A DNA stretch of 64,000 bases. Source: Xanthobacter agilis (GTDB lineage Bacteria; Pseudomonadota; Alphaproteobacteria; Rhizobiales; Xanthobacteraceae). How positions within the stretch are numbered: position 1 is the first letter of the stretch; the number at the start of each line of letters is the position of its first letter. The stretch covers positions 124,001-188,000 of the forward strand of contig NZ_JABWGX010000001.1 in NCBI RefSeq assembly GCF_021730435.1, given 5' to 3'. The translations under genes and the position numbers were made by a program. Below the pieces are notes generated by a model, which ran no database searches, was not told where the DNA came from, and worked only from the letters and a program-made list of their open reading frames with translations. This document shows positions 25,976-35,043 of this stretch, piece by piece.

Positions 25976-26515
25976 TTATGCCGCCTTCACCTGGATCGTT
26001 TTTTCCTGGCTTTTCGCCTCGGCGCTCTTGGGCAGGGATATGGTGAGGACGCCCTTGGCGAAGCGGGCCTCCACCTTGTCGGCGTCCACGCCGTCGGGCA
26101 CCTTGAAGGCGCGGGTGAAGCTGCCGTAGCGCCGCTCGGAGAGGTAATAGTCCTTCTCCTTTTCTTCCCGTGTTTCCTTCTTCTCGCCCCGGATGGCGAG
26201 GTTGCCGTTGGCGAGCTTCACCTCGATGTCTTTCTCGTCCATGCCGGGAAGCTCGACGGTGATTTCATAGGCGGTGTCGTGCTCCGCCACATCGACGGCG
26301 GGCGCCAGTGCCGCCGCGCCGAGTCGCGGCCGGGGCAGGTCGAAGCCGCCGCGCGGCAGCGGGAAGCCCAGGCTTCCAAAGCGGAAATTGTCGAACACCT
26401 GCTCGATGTCCTGTCGCAACTGGTCGAACGGTGAGGCCAATGCAGCGACTACGCTCCGGCCGGGGCCGGCCTTCGCGGGGATCTTCTGTACCGGAACCTT
26501 CTGAATCTCGGCCAT
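25976..26515 (-). CDS. Hsp20 small heat-shock protein
   Basis: ATP-independent chaperone of 179 residues. The alpha-crystallin domain (about 68-165) shows APAVDVAEHDTAYEITVELPGM, then GNLAIRGEKK, the loop YYLSERRYGSFTRAFKVPDGVD and the C-terminal signature AKGVLTISLPK. The start ATG at 26515 has an excellent AAGGAG six bases upstream; the open frame extends beyond but is not conserved. It stands alone, with hairpins after the stop. Leader inspection showed only a weak GTCT/AGAC pairing around the ribosome site, not a convincing ROSE thermometer. Confidence 0.95.
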   Translation of the reverse strand: MAEIQKVPVQKIPAKAGPGRSVVAALASPFDQLRQDIEQVFDNFRFGSLGFPLPRGGFDLPRPRLGAAALAPAVDVAEHDTAYEITVELPGMDEKDIEVKLANGNLAIRGEKKETREEKEKDYYLSERRYGSFTRAFKVPDGVDADKVEARFAKGVLTISLPKSAEAKSQEKTIQVKAA

Positions 26516-26948
26516 GATCGTCTCCTTCAAGCAGACAATGGACTGACGGCTTCTCGCCGCCATGGTCTCATCGGCTTTCGCGGCCGGCCGGGGATGGAAC
26601 CAGGCTCTGGTCGCTGGAAGTCGAACGCGATCACTCATACCAACAACTGCCGACGCGCCGGAAAGAGGCGCGCGGGCGCCGAAGACATGCCCCACCAGGA
26701 TGGCGGCAATATGCCCATGCGGACGGGAGCCCCGCATGGGCCGCATGCACCCGAATGCATAGCCGCCAGGGGCTTCATGCACGCGGCTGTCGTCGGTGCG
26801 CACATTTTCCACCAGGCGTCGTTGTGCGCCTTGATGTGTCTCAAGTCCGCCGGCCGATCACAGGCGTGGTCTCGGCGCTGGCGATCACGCTATAAGGCGC
26901 CATGATCGCGCATCCGTTCCGCCGCGGCCGCACGCCGGGCCTTTCTTC
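26516..26948. other. Intergenic region between hsp20 and SpoU methyltransferase genes
   Basis: The two genes are divergent, so both promoters must lie here. I see no gene, no clear sigma-32 box and no strong palindrome. Open frames through it lack family resemblance. Confidence 0.5.
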
Positions 26949-27767
26949 ATGATCGTCTCCATTTCCGATCCCGACGATCCGCGGATCAGCGCCTATCGCG
27001 ATGTGCGCGAGCGGGATCTCGTGGGGCGGCAGGGCCGCTTCATGGCGGAGGGCGAGGTGGTGCTGCGCCTGTTGGCCAGCCATCTCAACGCGCATGGGCG
27101 CACGGCCCAGGGCCATCGCCTGCTTTCGCTCCTGGTGTCGGAGGGGCAGGCGGACCGGCTGGCCGACATCATCGGCGCGCTGCCGCCTCAGCTTCCGGTG
27201 CATGTGGCGGGGCAGCAGGTGATGGACCGCATCGTGGGCTTTCCCATCCATCGCGGCATTCTGGCCCTGGGCGAGGCCCGGCCTGCGGTAGAGGCGGGCA
27301 CGCTTCTGGATCGGCTGGGACCGCGGGCGCTGGTGGTGGCGGTGGCTGGCATCACCAATCACGACAATATGGGCGGTATTTTCCGCAATGCGGCGGCCTT
27401 TGGCGCCGATCTGGTGCTGCTTGATCACGCGAGCTGCGACCCGCTTTACCGCAAGGCGATCCGGGTGTCGGTGGGGGCGAGCCTGATCGTGCCCTTCGCC
27501 CGGCTCGCCGACGTCAGCGCCATGATGGCGGCCCTGGAGGCAGCGCAAACGAGTGTGGTGGCGCTGTCGCCATCTGGGCGGGAAACCCTCTCCTCCTTCA
27601 CGCCGCCGCCCCGCGTCGCGGCCCTGTTCGGCACCGAGGGGCCGGGCTTGCCGGCCCATGTGCTGGCGACTGCGCGAACCCTCGCCATTCCCATGGCGCC
27701 GGGCTTCGACAGCCTGAACGTCGCCACCACCTCCGGCATCGTGCTGCACCATCTGGCCGGGGTGTGA
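26949..27767 (+). CDS. SpoU/TrmH-family RNA 2'-O-methyltransferase
   Basis: AdoMet-dependent methyltransferase of the trefoil-knot SPOUT class, 272 residues. Motif 1 NHDNMGGIFRNAAAFG (about 140-155), motif 2 ALFGTEGPGLP (about 221-231), motif 3 IPMAPGFDSLNVATTSGIVLH (about 244-264); the catalytic Arg of motif 1 and Asn of motif 3 are present. An N-terminal substrate-binding domain (1-110) precedes. Target (rRNA or tRNA ribose) cannot be told from sequence alone. It is convergent with the MgtC gene, only five bases apart. Confidence 0.92.
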   Translation: MIVSISDPDDPRISAYRDVRERDLVGRQGRFMAEGEVVLRLLASHLNAHGRTAQGHRLLSLLVSEGQADRLADIIGALPPQLPVHVAGQQVMDRIVGFPIHRGILALGEARPAVEAGTLLDRLGPRALVVAVAGITNHDNMGGIFRNAAAFGADLVLLDHASCDPLYRKAIRVSVGASLIVPFARLADVSAMMAALEAAQTSVVALSPSGRETLSSFTPPPRVAALFGTEGPGLPAHVLATARTLAIPMAPGFDSLNVATTSGIVLHHLAGV

Positions 27768-27772
27768 GGGGC

Positions 27773-28489
27773 TCAGTTCTGGGTGGTGATCTCCCAGGTG
27801 GCGTGGGTGACGTCCGGCACATGGCCGAGCCGTTCGACCACGTCGTCGAGTTCGGCCCGGTTCACGGCGGTGCTCACCAGCCGCGCCACGATGTCCACGC
27901 CGTCGCCGGGCTGGTCCTCGGTGTCGAGATCGGCGGCCGGATACTTGGCGGCGTCCAGGATGTCGTTGAGAAGGTCGCGCACCACCGCGGCCGCGGCGGG
28001 GGTGGTGGAAACGCGCACCTCGTAGGTGATCTCCGACAGGCGCTCGTTGATGGGAATGCGGTCGATGAAGGCGGCGAGCGGGCGCAGGATCGTGTTGCCG
28101 GCGACGATGATGAAGGTGATGAGCACGGCTTCCGCCAGCATATCGGTCCCGGTGCACGAGCCCACCGCCGCCGAGCACCATAAGGTCGCGGCGGTGTTGA
28201 GGCCGCGGATGTTGAGCCCTTCCTTCATGATGACGCCGGCCCCCAGGAAGCCGACGCCCGTCACCACATTTGCCACCACGCGCATGGCGTCCTGCGAGGT
28301 GCCGACGCGGGTCGCAAGGTCCGCGAACGCGGCGGCGCCCACCGCCACCAGCACATTGGTGCGCAGGCCCGCCGTGCGCTGGCGATACTGGCGCTCGGCG
28401 CCGATGATGGTGCCGAGCACGAACGCCGCGCCGAGGCTCATGAACGAGTCGACAAAGCTGACCAGTTGGAAATCGGCGATGAAGCGCAA
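27773..28489 (-). CDS. MgtC/SapB family membrane protein
   Basis: Integral membrane protein of about 238 residues. Four to five spans in the first 150 residues carry MgtC features: ADFQLVSFVDSFMSLGAAFVLGTIIGAERQYRQRTAGLRTNVLVAVGAA and VVTGVGFLGAGVIMKEG, with the conserved Arg/Glu near GAERQ. A cytosolic ACT-like C-terminal domain follows (about 150-238). I place the start at a TTG at 28489 after a GGGGGAC site; an ATG at 28441 would remove part of the first helix. Family members help growth at low Mg2+ or modulate F-ATPase and virulence; the exact role here is unknown. Confidence 0.88.
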   Translation of the reverse strand: MRFIADFQLVSFVDSFMSLGAAFVLGTIIGAERQYRQRTAGLRTNVLVAVGAAAFADLATRVGTSQDAMRVVANVVTGVGFLGAGVIMKEGLNIRGLNTAATLWCSAAVGSCTGTDMLAEAVLITFIIVAGNTILRPLAAFIDRIPINERLSEITYEVRVSTTPAAAAVVRDLLNDILDAAKYPAADLDTEDQPGDGVDIVARLVSTAVNRAELDDVVERLGHVPDVTHATWEITTQN

Positions 28490-28893
28490 GCTGTCCCCCG
28501 CGGCTGGCCGCGAGGCGACGATGCCAAGAGGCGCTTGTTTCAAGGGGCGCTTGTGTGATGGGACTACATGACATGACGATGTCGCGACGCGCGATTGTCG
28601 CGGCAGCGTGGAACTGATACAAATCCCGCCATGTCTCATGGGTGCGCCATTTCCTTGAATCTGAGCCGGGCCGCGTTCTGCGCCGCCGGGCCGTTCGCGC
28701 GCACCACCATGGAATTTGCGGCGGTGCCGGACCATGTGCGCCTGCCCGGCCGCTTCTTCGGCCGCTTCACCACCGCCGCCTCGGCTGTGCTTGCGCGCTG
28801 ACGCGCGACATTTCTTCCGCCTTTCGCATTCCGGCTGGCCGCCCTCGGCGGGCGCCGGCCGCCCCTCGGCTTAAGACCCCCAAGGACGAACCC
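28490..28893. other. Region upstream of leuC without a supported gene
   Basis: A 404-base stretch between divergent MgtC and leuC. It contains a 56-codon open frame (28631-28801) without recognisable features and a small inverted repeat around TCGCGAC...GTCGCGG (28579-28604). No T-box or leader peptide pattern was seen. Confidence 0.45.
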
Positions 28894-30321
28894 ATGACCG
28901 CACCCGCCGGCAGCCCGCGCACCCTGTACGACAAGATCTTCGACGAGCATGTGGTGGCCCGTCAGGAGGATGGCACCTGCCTGCTCTACATCGACCGGCA
29001 CCTGGTGCACGAGGTGACCAGCCCGCAGGCGTTCGAGGGCCTGCGCATGGCCGGCCGCCCCGTGCACGCGCCGCAGAAGACCCTTGCCGTGGTGGATCAC
29101 AACGTGCCCACCACGGACCGCACCTTGCCGAACCCTGATCCGGAAAGCGTCGCCCAGATCGCGGCGCTCGCCGACAACACCAAGGAATTCGGCATCGAAT
29201 ACTACGATGGCTTCGACAAGCGCCAAGGCGTCGTGCATGTGGTGGGCCCGGAGCAGGGCTTCACGTTGCCCGGAACGACCATCGTCTGCGGTGACAGCCA
29301 CACCTCCACCCACGGCGCGTTCGGTGCGCTCGCCCACGGCATCGGCACCTCGGAGGTGGAGCATGTGCTCGCCACCCAGACGCTGATCCAGAAGAAGGCG
29401 AAGAACATGCGCGTCACCGTCGACGGGATCCTGCCCGAAGGCGTCGGCGCCAAAGACATCATCCTGGCCATCATCGGCACCATCGGCACCGCTGGCGGCA
29501 CCGGCTATGTGGTCGAGTTCGCAGGCGACGCCATCCGCGCCCTCTCCATGGAGGGGCGGATGACCGTGTGCAACATGACCATCGAAGGCGGCGCTCGCGC
29601 CGGCCTCATCGCCCCCGACGAGAAGGCGTTCGAATATCTCAAGGGCCGCCCGAAGGCGCCGCAGGGCGACGCCTGGGACGCGGCCGTGCGCTATTGGCAG
29701 ACCCTGCGCACCGACGAGGGCGCGGTGTTCGACAGTGAGATCCGCCTCGACGGCGCCAATCTGCCGCCCATCGTCTCCTGGGGCACGAGCCCGGAAGACG
29801 TGGTCTCGGTGGAAGGCGTGGTGCCCGATCCGGCGTTGATCGCGGACGAGGTGAAGCGCGCCGCCAAGACGCGCGCGCTCGCCTATATGGGCCTTTCGGC
29901 CGGCACGAAGATGACCGACATCGGTATCGATCGCGTGTTCATCGGCTCGTGCACGAACGGGCGCATCGAGGACCTGCGCCAGGCCGCCGCCGTCATCGCC
30001 GGCCACACCGTGAACCCCAAGGTCAACGCCATGGTGGTGCCGGGCTCGGGCCTGGTGAAGGAACAGGCGGAGGCCGAGGGACTCGACAAGGTTTTCCTGG
30101 CCGCCGGCTTCGAGTGGCGCGAGCCGGGCTGCTCCATGTGCCTGGCCATGAACGCCGACCGGCTGAAGCCCGAGGAGCGCTGCGCCTCCACCTCGAACCG
30201 CAATTTCGAAGGTCGGCAGGGCTTCAAGGGGCGCACCCATCTGGTGTCGCCCGCCATGGCGGCGGCAGCGGCCATCGCCGGTCACTTCGTGGACGTGCGC
30301 AGCTTCCCGAAGGCGGGTTGA
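28894..30321 (+). CDS. leuC: 3-isopropylmalate dehydratase large subunit
   Basis: Isomerises 2- to 3-isopropylmalate in leucine biosynthesis together with LeuD. The 475-residue aconitase-family protein has the active-site segment [33 protein letters not shown] and the three [4Fe-4S] ligands Cys353 (IGSCTNGR), Cys413 and Cys416 (GCSMCLAMN). ATG at 28894 with AAGGAC upstream. leuD lies 1.6 kb downstream on the same strand, separated by a small minus-strand gene, a zincin gene and a cytochrome b561 gene, so the two subunits are probably transcribed separately. Confidence 0.98.
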   Translation: MTAPAGSPRTLYDKIFDEHVVARQEDGTCLLYIDRHLVHEVTSPQAFEGLRMAGRPVHAPQKTLAVVDHNVPTTDRTLPNPDPESVAQIAALADNTKEFGIEYYDGFDKRQGVVHVVGPEQGFTLPGTTIVCGDSHTSTHGAFGALAHGIGTSEVEHVLATQTLIQKKAKNMRVTVDGILPEGVGAKDIILAIIGTIGTAGGTGYVVEFAGDAIRALSMEGRMTVCNMTIEGGARAGLIAPDEKAFEYLKGRPKAPQGDAWDAAVRYWQTLRTDEGAVFDSEIRLDGANLPPIVSWGTSPEDVVSVEGVVPDPALIADEVKRAAKTRALAYMGLSAGTKMTDIGIDRVFIGSCTNGRIEDLRQAAAVIAGHTVNPKVNAMVVPGSGLVKEQAEAEGLDKVFLAAGFEWREPGCSMCLAMNADRLKPEERCASTSNRNFEGRQGFKGRTHLVSPAMAAAAAIAGHFVDVRSFPKAG

Positions 30322-30337
30322 GCACTGTTGCGGTAAA

Positions 30338-30366
30338 GCGACGGGCCAGCGTCCACGGCCCGTCGC
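30338..30366 (+). terminator. Stem-loop after leuC
   Basis: GCGACGGGCC (30338-30347) and GGCCCGTCGC (30357-30366) with a 9-base loop, 17 bases after the leuC stop. A T-run is lacking, so it may stabilise the 3' end rather than terminate by itself. Confidence 0.5.
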
Positions 30367-30422
30367 GCCATCACAAACGCGCGATCGCGCGGCGCGAAAA
30401 TGCCCCGTGCGAACCGCACGCC

Positions 30423-30542
30423 TCAGGCCGGTGTTGCGGTGCTGAGGGTCAGAGCGGTGGTTGTCGCCTCATGTGGGGCGAAAAACGCTGCAATTCCAAG
30501 GATAGCCACCAGCGCGCTGGCGACCGCGAGCTTGCGAAGCAT
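30423..30542 (-). CDS. 39-residue small exported or membrane protein, hypothetical
   Basis: A 40-codon frame (including stop) with an excellent AGGAG ribosome site seven bases before the ATG at 30542. The product starts MLRKLAVASALVAILGIAAF: a basic N-terminus and a hydrophobic helix that reads as a signal peptide or single membrane anchor, followed by about 19 Thr/Ala-rich residues. There is no longer plausible frame on either strand here. It lies antisense to its neighbours between leuC and the zincin gene. I do not recognise it; similar very small signal-peptide-only proteins occur across Hyphomicrobiales and are rarely annotated. An inverted repeat lies just upstream. Confidence 0.6.
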   Translation of the reverse strand: MLRKLAVASALVAILGIAAFFAPHEATTTALTLSTATPA

Positions 30543-30561
30543 GGTGTCACTCCTGGTCGCT

Positions 30562-30585
30562 GTCTGCAGGATCAACGATGCAGAC
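30562..30585. promoter_or_regulatory. Inverted repeat upstream of the 39-residue gene
   Basis: GTCTGCA (30562-30568) and TGCAGAC (30579-30585), perfect arms around 10 bases, 20 bases upstream of the small gene's start codon. Could be an operator or a leader hairpin. Confidence 0.4.
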
Positions 30586-30791
30586 CGTTAAGAGTTCCTT
30601 AACCATTCCCATCTGAATGCGCGGTGAATGGGGCGGTTCGGGCTGCATTCGTGAAGATCACGCTGGCGTGAGCGCAAGACGTGCCGTGCGGACTTCTTCC
30701 GCATCCCGCTGCGTGGGCTTTCGCCGTCGCGTGTGTTCGCCGGTCGTTTGCGCACGCAAGTCGTGCGTGGAATCTGAGGAGGGGAGCAGGG

Positions 30792-31253
30792 ATGTCCGCC
30801 GAAACCGAGACCGCATCTGCGGGCGCGCCCGCCGCCTCGGCGCCCGCCGCCTCTTGGCACGACCTCGCCGCGCCGGGCCTTGCCGCGTTCGAGGCATTGG
30901 CCGAGGGCGCCCTTGTCCGGCTGCCGGAGGGGTTCCGGAAGCTGTGCGCGGACGTGGTGATCGTCATCGAGGACTTTCCCACCGACGAGGTGCTCGATGC
31001 CCTCGGCGCGGAGACGCCGTTCGACCTCCTGGGCTTGTTCCAGGGCGTGGGGCAGGCGCAGGGCGGCGCGCTCGCCCAGACCGGGCAGATGCCCAACATG
31101 GTGTTTCTCTATCGCCGGCCGATCCTGGATTATTGGGCCGAGCACGAGGAGACCCTGGGCGATATCGTCACCCATGTGCTGGTGCATGAGATCGGCCACC
31201 ATTTCGGCTTGTCGGACGACGACATGGAGGCGGTCGAGGCGGACGCGGATTGA
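30792..31253 (+). CDS. Zincin-like metallopeptidase family protein
   Basis: A 153-residue cytosolic protein with the zinc-binding motif HEIGHHFGL (132-140) in VHEIGHHF, followed by acidic residues (SDDDMEAVEADAD) that end the protein. It belongs to the small metallopeptidase family formerly called DUF1025. The N-terminal 25 residues are Ala-rich and non-conserved. ATG at 30792 follows GAGGAGGGGAGCAGG. Substrate unknown. It is upstream of a cytochrome b561 gene on the same strand. Confidence 0.85.
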   Translation: MSAETETASAGAPAASAPAASWHDLAAPGLAAFEALAEGALVRLPEGFRKLCADVVIVIEDFPTDEVLDALGAETPFDLLGLFQGVGQAQGGALAQTGQMPNMVFLYRRPILDYWAEHEETLGDIVTHVLVHEIGHHFGLSDDDMEAVEADAD

Positions 31254-31314
31254 GTGCTTTGCTGGACCCCTCCCAAGGAGAGGGGTTAGAAATCTTCCCG
31301 ATAAAGGAGCTCCC

Positions 31315-31875
31315 ATGCCTGTCGATCCTTCCCTCACCCGTTATCCGCCGCTGGCCCGGTCGCTGCATTGGCTCACCGTGCTCGCGGTGCTGGTCATTTA
31401 TGGCGTGACCTATCTTGAAGCGTTCTTCGCACGCGGCACCCCCGAGCGCGCCATGATCTGGTGGACCCATATTTCGGTGGGTCTGGTGCTGATTTTGATC
31501 CTTGCCCTGCGCATCCCGAACCGCCTGTTCGGGCGGATGCCGGCGCCTTCGGCCCAGCTCAGCCGGCCGGTGGCGCTGGCCTCCGAGGTGGCGCACGGGC
31601 TGCTTTATCTTTTGCTGATCGTGACCCCGCTGGTGGGCATCTATCTCGCCTTCCTGCGTGGGGATGCCGTGACATTCTTTTCGCTTTTCACCATCCCCTC
31701 GCCGGTGCCGGTGGATCGCACCTTCGGCCGTACGGTGAAGGAGGTGCACGAGGTGCTGGCCAATGCGCTGGTCATCCTGGCGCTGCTGCATGCCGCGGCC
31801 GCCGTCGCGCACCATGTGGTGCTGAAGGACGACGTTTTGAGGCGGATGCTGCCGGGGCGCCGCGGCGAGGCGTGA
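31315..31875 (+). CDS. Cytochrome b561
   Basis: Inner-membrane di-haem b-type cytochrome, 186 residues. Four membrane spans, with histidines suited to haem ligation in RSLHWLTVLAVLVIYG (His18), WWTHISVGLVLILIL, SEVAHGLLYLLLIV and LHAAAAVAHHVVLKDD. The family transfers electrons from quinol, possibly to superoxide (CybB/CybO). The ATG has AAGGAG five bases upstream. A small hairpin (ACCCCTC/GAGGGGT, 31266-31286) lies in the gap after the zincin gene. Confidence 0.9.
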   Translation: MPVDPSLTRYPPLARSLHWLTVLAVLVIYGVTYLEAFFARGTPERAMIWWTHISVGLVLILILALRIPNRLFGRMPAPSAQLSRPVALASEVAHGLLYLLLIVTPLVGIYLAFLRGDAVTFFSLFTIPSPVPVDRTFGRTVKEVHEVLANALVILALLHAAAAVAHHVVLKDDVLRRMLPGRRGEA

Positions 31876-31952
31876 GGCGCGGAACACCCGTCGCGCGCCG
31901 GGCGCTTGTGCGGCCGGCGCGCACCGACAAGGCTTGAATGAGGGAAGGTCCG

Positions 31953-32558
31953 ATGGAGAAGTTCACCGTTCTCGAAGGCGTCGCGGCGCCGATGAAGCTG
32001 GTCAATGTCGATACCGACATGATCATCCCCAAGCAGTATCTGAAGACGATCAAGCGCACCGGTCTCGGCACCGGCCTGTTCTCCGAGATGCGCTACAAGG
32101 ACGACGGCTCGGAAAACCCCGACTTCGTCCTGAACCAGCCCGCCTATCGCAAGGCCAAGATCCTGGTCGCCGGCGACAATTTCGGCTGCGGCTCGTCGCG
32201 TGAGCATGCCCCCTGGGCGCTGCTCGATTTCGGCATCCGCTGCGTGATCTCCACCTCGTTCGCGGACATCTTCTACAACAATTGCTTCAAGAACGGCATT
32301 CTGCCCATCGTGGTCTCCCAGGGCGACCTCGACAAGCTGTTCGAGGATGCCGAGCGGGGTGCCAACGCCACCCTCACCGTGGACCTCGCGGCCCAGGAGA
32401 TCCGTGGCCCCGACGGCGGCACGGTCCATTTCGAGATCGATCCGTTCCGCAAGCGCTGCCTGCTGGAAGGCCTCGACGACATCGGCCTGACCCTGGAAAA
32501 GGCACCGGCCATTGCCTCCTACGAGACCGCCAAGGCCACCGAGCGCCCCTGGCTCTGA
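31953..32558 (+). CDS. leuD: 3-isopropylmalate dehydratase small subunit
   Basis: Swivelling-domain partner of LeuC, 201 residues. Characteristic segments are [42 protein letters not shown] and [12 protein letters not shown]. The ATG at 31953 (MEKFTVLEG) is preferred over one five codons upstream because GGGAAGG precedes it at proper distance. It is followed by a terminator hairpin. Confidence 0.98.
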   Translation: MEKFTVLEGVAAPMKLVNVDTDMIIPKQYLKTIKRTGLGTGLFSEMRYKDDGSENPDFVLNQPAYRKAKILVAGDNFGCGSSREHAPWALLDFGIRCVISTSFADIFYNNCFKNGILPIVVSQGDLDKLFEDAERGANATLTVDLAAQEIRGPDGGTVHFEIDPFRKRCLLEGLDDIGLTLEKAPAIASYETAKATERPWL

Positions 32559-32588
32559 GCCTTCGCCCATTGCGGAAGAACAATATGG

Positions 32589-32613
32589 AGGGCACCCCGG
32601 CGGGTGCCCTTTC
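32589..32613 (+). terminator. Rho-independent terminator of leuD
   Basis: AGGGCACCC (32589-32597), loop CGGC, GGGTGCCCT (32602-32610), then TT. Short T tail but a stable 9-bp stem 30 bases after the leuD stop. Confidence 0.75.
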
Positions 32614-32828
32614 TGCTTGGCGGACATGACGCGTTCTCGTCATGCGAATCGGCTTCCAGTGCCCCGCGCCGCGCGCGCCCAGGCTGCGGCGATGCGACCA
32701 CATGTGCGGGAAAAGCTGGACCCGCCCTCGGTTTCCCTTAATCTGTGGGCATTCCATGCATTCGGGCGTGAGCGCGCCGTTCGGCGCGCGCGCTTCTTTT
32801 GTCTGTATCCATGTCCGGGAGGTGACGC

Positions 32829-34907
32829 GTGCCCCACGATACGCCGCTGATTGCGACCCTCGTCGGGGCCTTCGTGCTCGCGTTCGTGTTCGGGGCCATC
32901 GCGCAGCGGCTGCGGCTGTCGCCGCTGGTCGGCTACCTCATCGCCGGTGTCATGGCGGGACCCTTCACCCCGGGCTTCGTGGCGGACCAGCATCTGGCGG
33001 AGGAGCTGGCCGAGGTCGGCATCATCCTCCTCATGTTCGGCGTGGGCCTGCATTTCTCGTTGCGCGACCTGTTGTCGGTGAAAGCCATCGCGGTGCCGGG
33101 CGCGGTGCTGCAGATCGGCGTGGCGACGCTGATGGGCATGGGCCTTGCCCACCTGATGGGCTGGGGCATCGGCGGCGGCATCGTGTTTGGCCTCGCCCTG
33201 TCGGTGGCGAGCACGGTGGTGCTGCTGCGCGCGCTCCAGGAGCGGCGGCTGGTCGAGAGCGAGCAGGGCCGGATCGCGGTGGGGTGGCTCATCGTCGAAG
33301 ACCTCGCCATGGTGCTCACCCTGGTGCTGCTGCCCGCCCTCTCGGAGGCGCTGGGCGGCAAGGCGGTGGATGCGGGGGCGGCCGCGTCCTGGTTCGGGCC
33401 GATGAACGTGTGGACCTCGATCGCGGTCACCATCGGCAAGGTGGCGGCGTTCGTGGTGCTCATGCTGGTGGTGGGGCGGCGGGTGATCCCGTTCATCATG
33501 CATTGGGTGGCGCATGTGGGCTCGCGCGAGCTGTTCCGCCTTGCGGTGCTCGCGGTGGCGCTCGGCGTGGCATTCGGATCGGCCAAGCTGTTCGGCGTGT
33601 CGTTCGCGCTCGGCGCCTTCTTCGCCGGCATGGTGCTGAGCGAATCGCCCCTCTCCCAGCGCGCGGCGGAGGAAACGCTGCCCCTGCGCGATGCCTTCGC
33701 GGTGCTGTTCTTCGTGTCGGTGGGCATGCTGGTCGATCCGGAGATCATCGTCACCCAGCCGCTGCCGTTGCTCGCCACCCTTGCCATCGTGCTGCTTGGC
33801 AAGTCGATCGCGGCCTATGTGCTGGTGCGGATCTTTGGCTATTCCAAGCTCACCGCCTTCACCATTTCCGCCTCGCTGGCGCAGATCGGCGAGTTCTCCT
33901 TCATCCTGGTGGCGCTGGGCATGAGCCTGGGCCTGCTGCCGAAGGAGGGCAGCGACCTGATCCTCGCCGCCGCGATCATCTCCATCCTCGCCAATCCCTT
34001 CTTCTTCCTGGTGCTGGACCGTTTCCGCGCCCGCAAGATGGCGCAGGACATGGCGCGGGAGGTTGCCCGCAAGCTGGAGAAGGCGGAGGCCAAGGCGGTG
34101 AAGGCCGAGGAGAAAGCCGCCGCCAAGGCCGCCGCCAAGGAGGTGGCGAAGGCGGAGGCCAAGGCCGAAGCCAAGGCCGAAGCCAAGGCCGAAGCCAAGG
34201 CGGCGAAAGCGGAGGCGCGGGCGGCCGCGAAGGCAAAGGGAAGCTCGGCCGCCGAGGCCTCCGGTTCCGAGGACGCCGACGGTGAGGAAGCCCTGCAACT
34301 GACGGACAAGGAAGACCACACCGTTATCGTCGGCTACGGCCGTGTGGGTCGGCTGGTGGCGGAGGCACTGAAGGCCGCCGGCGTGCCGCTGCTGGTGATC
34401 GAGGACCAGGAAGACCGGGTCGAGGAATTGCGGGAGGGCGGCTTCGAGGTGGTCAATGCCAACGCCGCGTCCCCGGCCGCCATCACCGCCGCCAATCTGG
34501 CGGGGGCCAAGCGGCTGATCCTCGCTATTCCCAACGGCTTCGAGGCGAGCGGCGTGCTCAAGAAGGCGCGCGCCGTCAATCCCGACATCGAGATCATCGC
34601 CCGTGCCCATTCGGACGAGGAAGTGGAGCGCCTGCGCCAGACCGGCGCAAACTTCATCATCATGGGCGAGCGCGAGGTGGCGCGTGGCATGCTGGGCCAT
34701 GTGCTGCCCGGCCCCGAGGTGGAACGGGAGAGCGCCGCCCCTGCGGCGTCCGGGCTCTCGCCCGTGCAGGAGGCGTCCGTGGCGTCAGCCGCCCCCGATG
34801 CCCCGGCCCACGGCGACGGCGTGGAGCCGGCGGCGCCCGCCTCGCTCGCGCCCGGAGCCTCGGCCGGGACCACTGTCGCCGCAGGGAACCCGCCGCCGGC
34901 AAGCTGA
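32829..34907 (+). CDS. Kef-type (CPA2) cation/proton antiporter with TrkA-N domain, YbaL-like
   Basis: Membrane antiporter of 692 residues, probably exporting K+ in exchange for H+. Residues 1-400 form about 12 spans, with CPA2 features PLVGYLIAGVMAGPF, ALSVASTVVLLRALQERRL and FALGAFFAGMVLSES. Residues about 404-485 are an unusual Lys/Ala/Glu-rich helix, then a Rossmann TrkA-N domain (VIVGYGRVGRLVAEAL, about 498-513) for NAD(H)/nucleotide control, and a disordered Ala/Pro tail from about 630. Starts with GTG at 32829 after GGGAGGTGA. The repetitive linker is encoded by a 12-bp tandem repeat. Confidence 0.92.
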   Translation: MPHDTPLIATLVGAFVLAFVFGAIAQRLRLSPLVGYLIAGVMAGPFTPGFVADQHLAEELAEVGIILLMFGVGLHFSLRDLLSVKAIAVPGAVLQIGVATLMGMGLAHLMGWGIGGGIVFGLALSVASTVVLLRALQERRLVESEQGRIAVGWLIVEDLAMVLTLVLLPALSEALGGKAVDAGAAASWFGPMNVWTSIAVTIGKVAAFVVLMLVVGRRVIPFIMHWVAHVGSRELFRLAVLAVALGVAFGSAKLFGVSFALGAFFAGMVLSESPLSQRAAEETLPLRDAFAVLFFVSVGMLVDPEIIVTQPLPLLATLAIVLLGKSIAAYVLVRIFGYSKLTAFTISASLAQIGEFSFILVALGMSLGLLPKEGSDLILAAAIISILANPFFFLVLDRFRARKMAQDMAREVARKLEKAEAKAVKAEEKAAAKAAAKEVAKAEAKAEAKAEAKAEAKAAKAEARAAAKAKGSSAAEASGSEDADGEEALQLTDKEDHTVIVGYGRVGRLVAEALKAAGVPLLVIEDQEDRVEELREGGFEVVNANAASPAAITAANLAGAKRLILAIPNGFEASGVLKKARAVNPDIEIIARAHSDEEVERLRQTGANFIIMGEREVARGMLGHVLPGPEVERESAAPAASGLSPVQEASVASAAPDAPAHGDGVEPAAPASLAPGASAGTTVAAGNPPPAS
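34149..34196 (+). repeat. 12-bp tandem repeat within the Kef linker
   Basis: AAGGCCGAAGCC three times in exact tandem (34161-34196), with an imperfect unit (AAGGCGGAGGCC) before it. Each unit encodes Lys-Ala-Glu-Ala. Because the unit is a multiple of three, slippage would lengthen or shorten the linker without a frameshift. Confidence 0.9.
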
Positions 34908-35043
34908 GCCCGACGCTCGGAAGGATGTGCCGAGGCCAGGGGTGAGCGCATAGCGCGCGCCTGGGGCTGGCGCTTCGGTGTGGCGCTGCCGGTGTCGTAC
35001 CGTCATCGGGGTTGCTTCCGGCGGATGCGGGGCGGGGGACGTG

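Noticed and set aside
26516-26600. Possible ROSE-type RNA thermometer in the hsp20 leader
   Set aside because: Only a 4-bp GTCT/AGAC pairing surrounds the AAGGAG site; the expected multi-hairpin ROSE architecture was not evident by eye.
28595-28801. Short plus-strand open frame upstream of leuC
   Set aside because: No clear ribosome site for the internal ATG at 28631 and no recognisable features; kept only as a remark on the intergenic region.
32640-34700. 686-codon minus-strand open frame opposite the Kef antiporter
   Set aside because: Low-complexity His/Gln/Arg/Gly-rich product typical of antisense frames in GC-rich DNA; the plus-strand antiporter is clearly the real gene.
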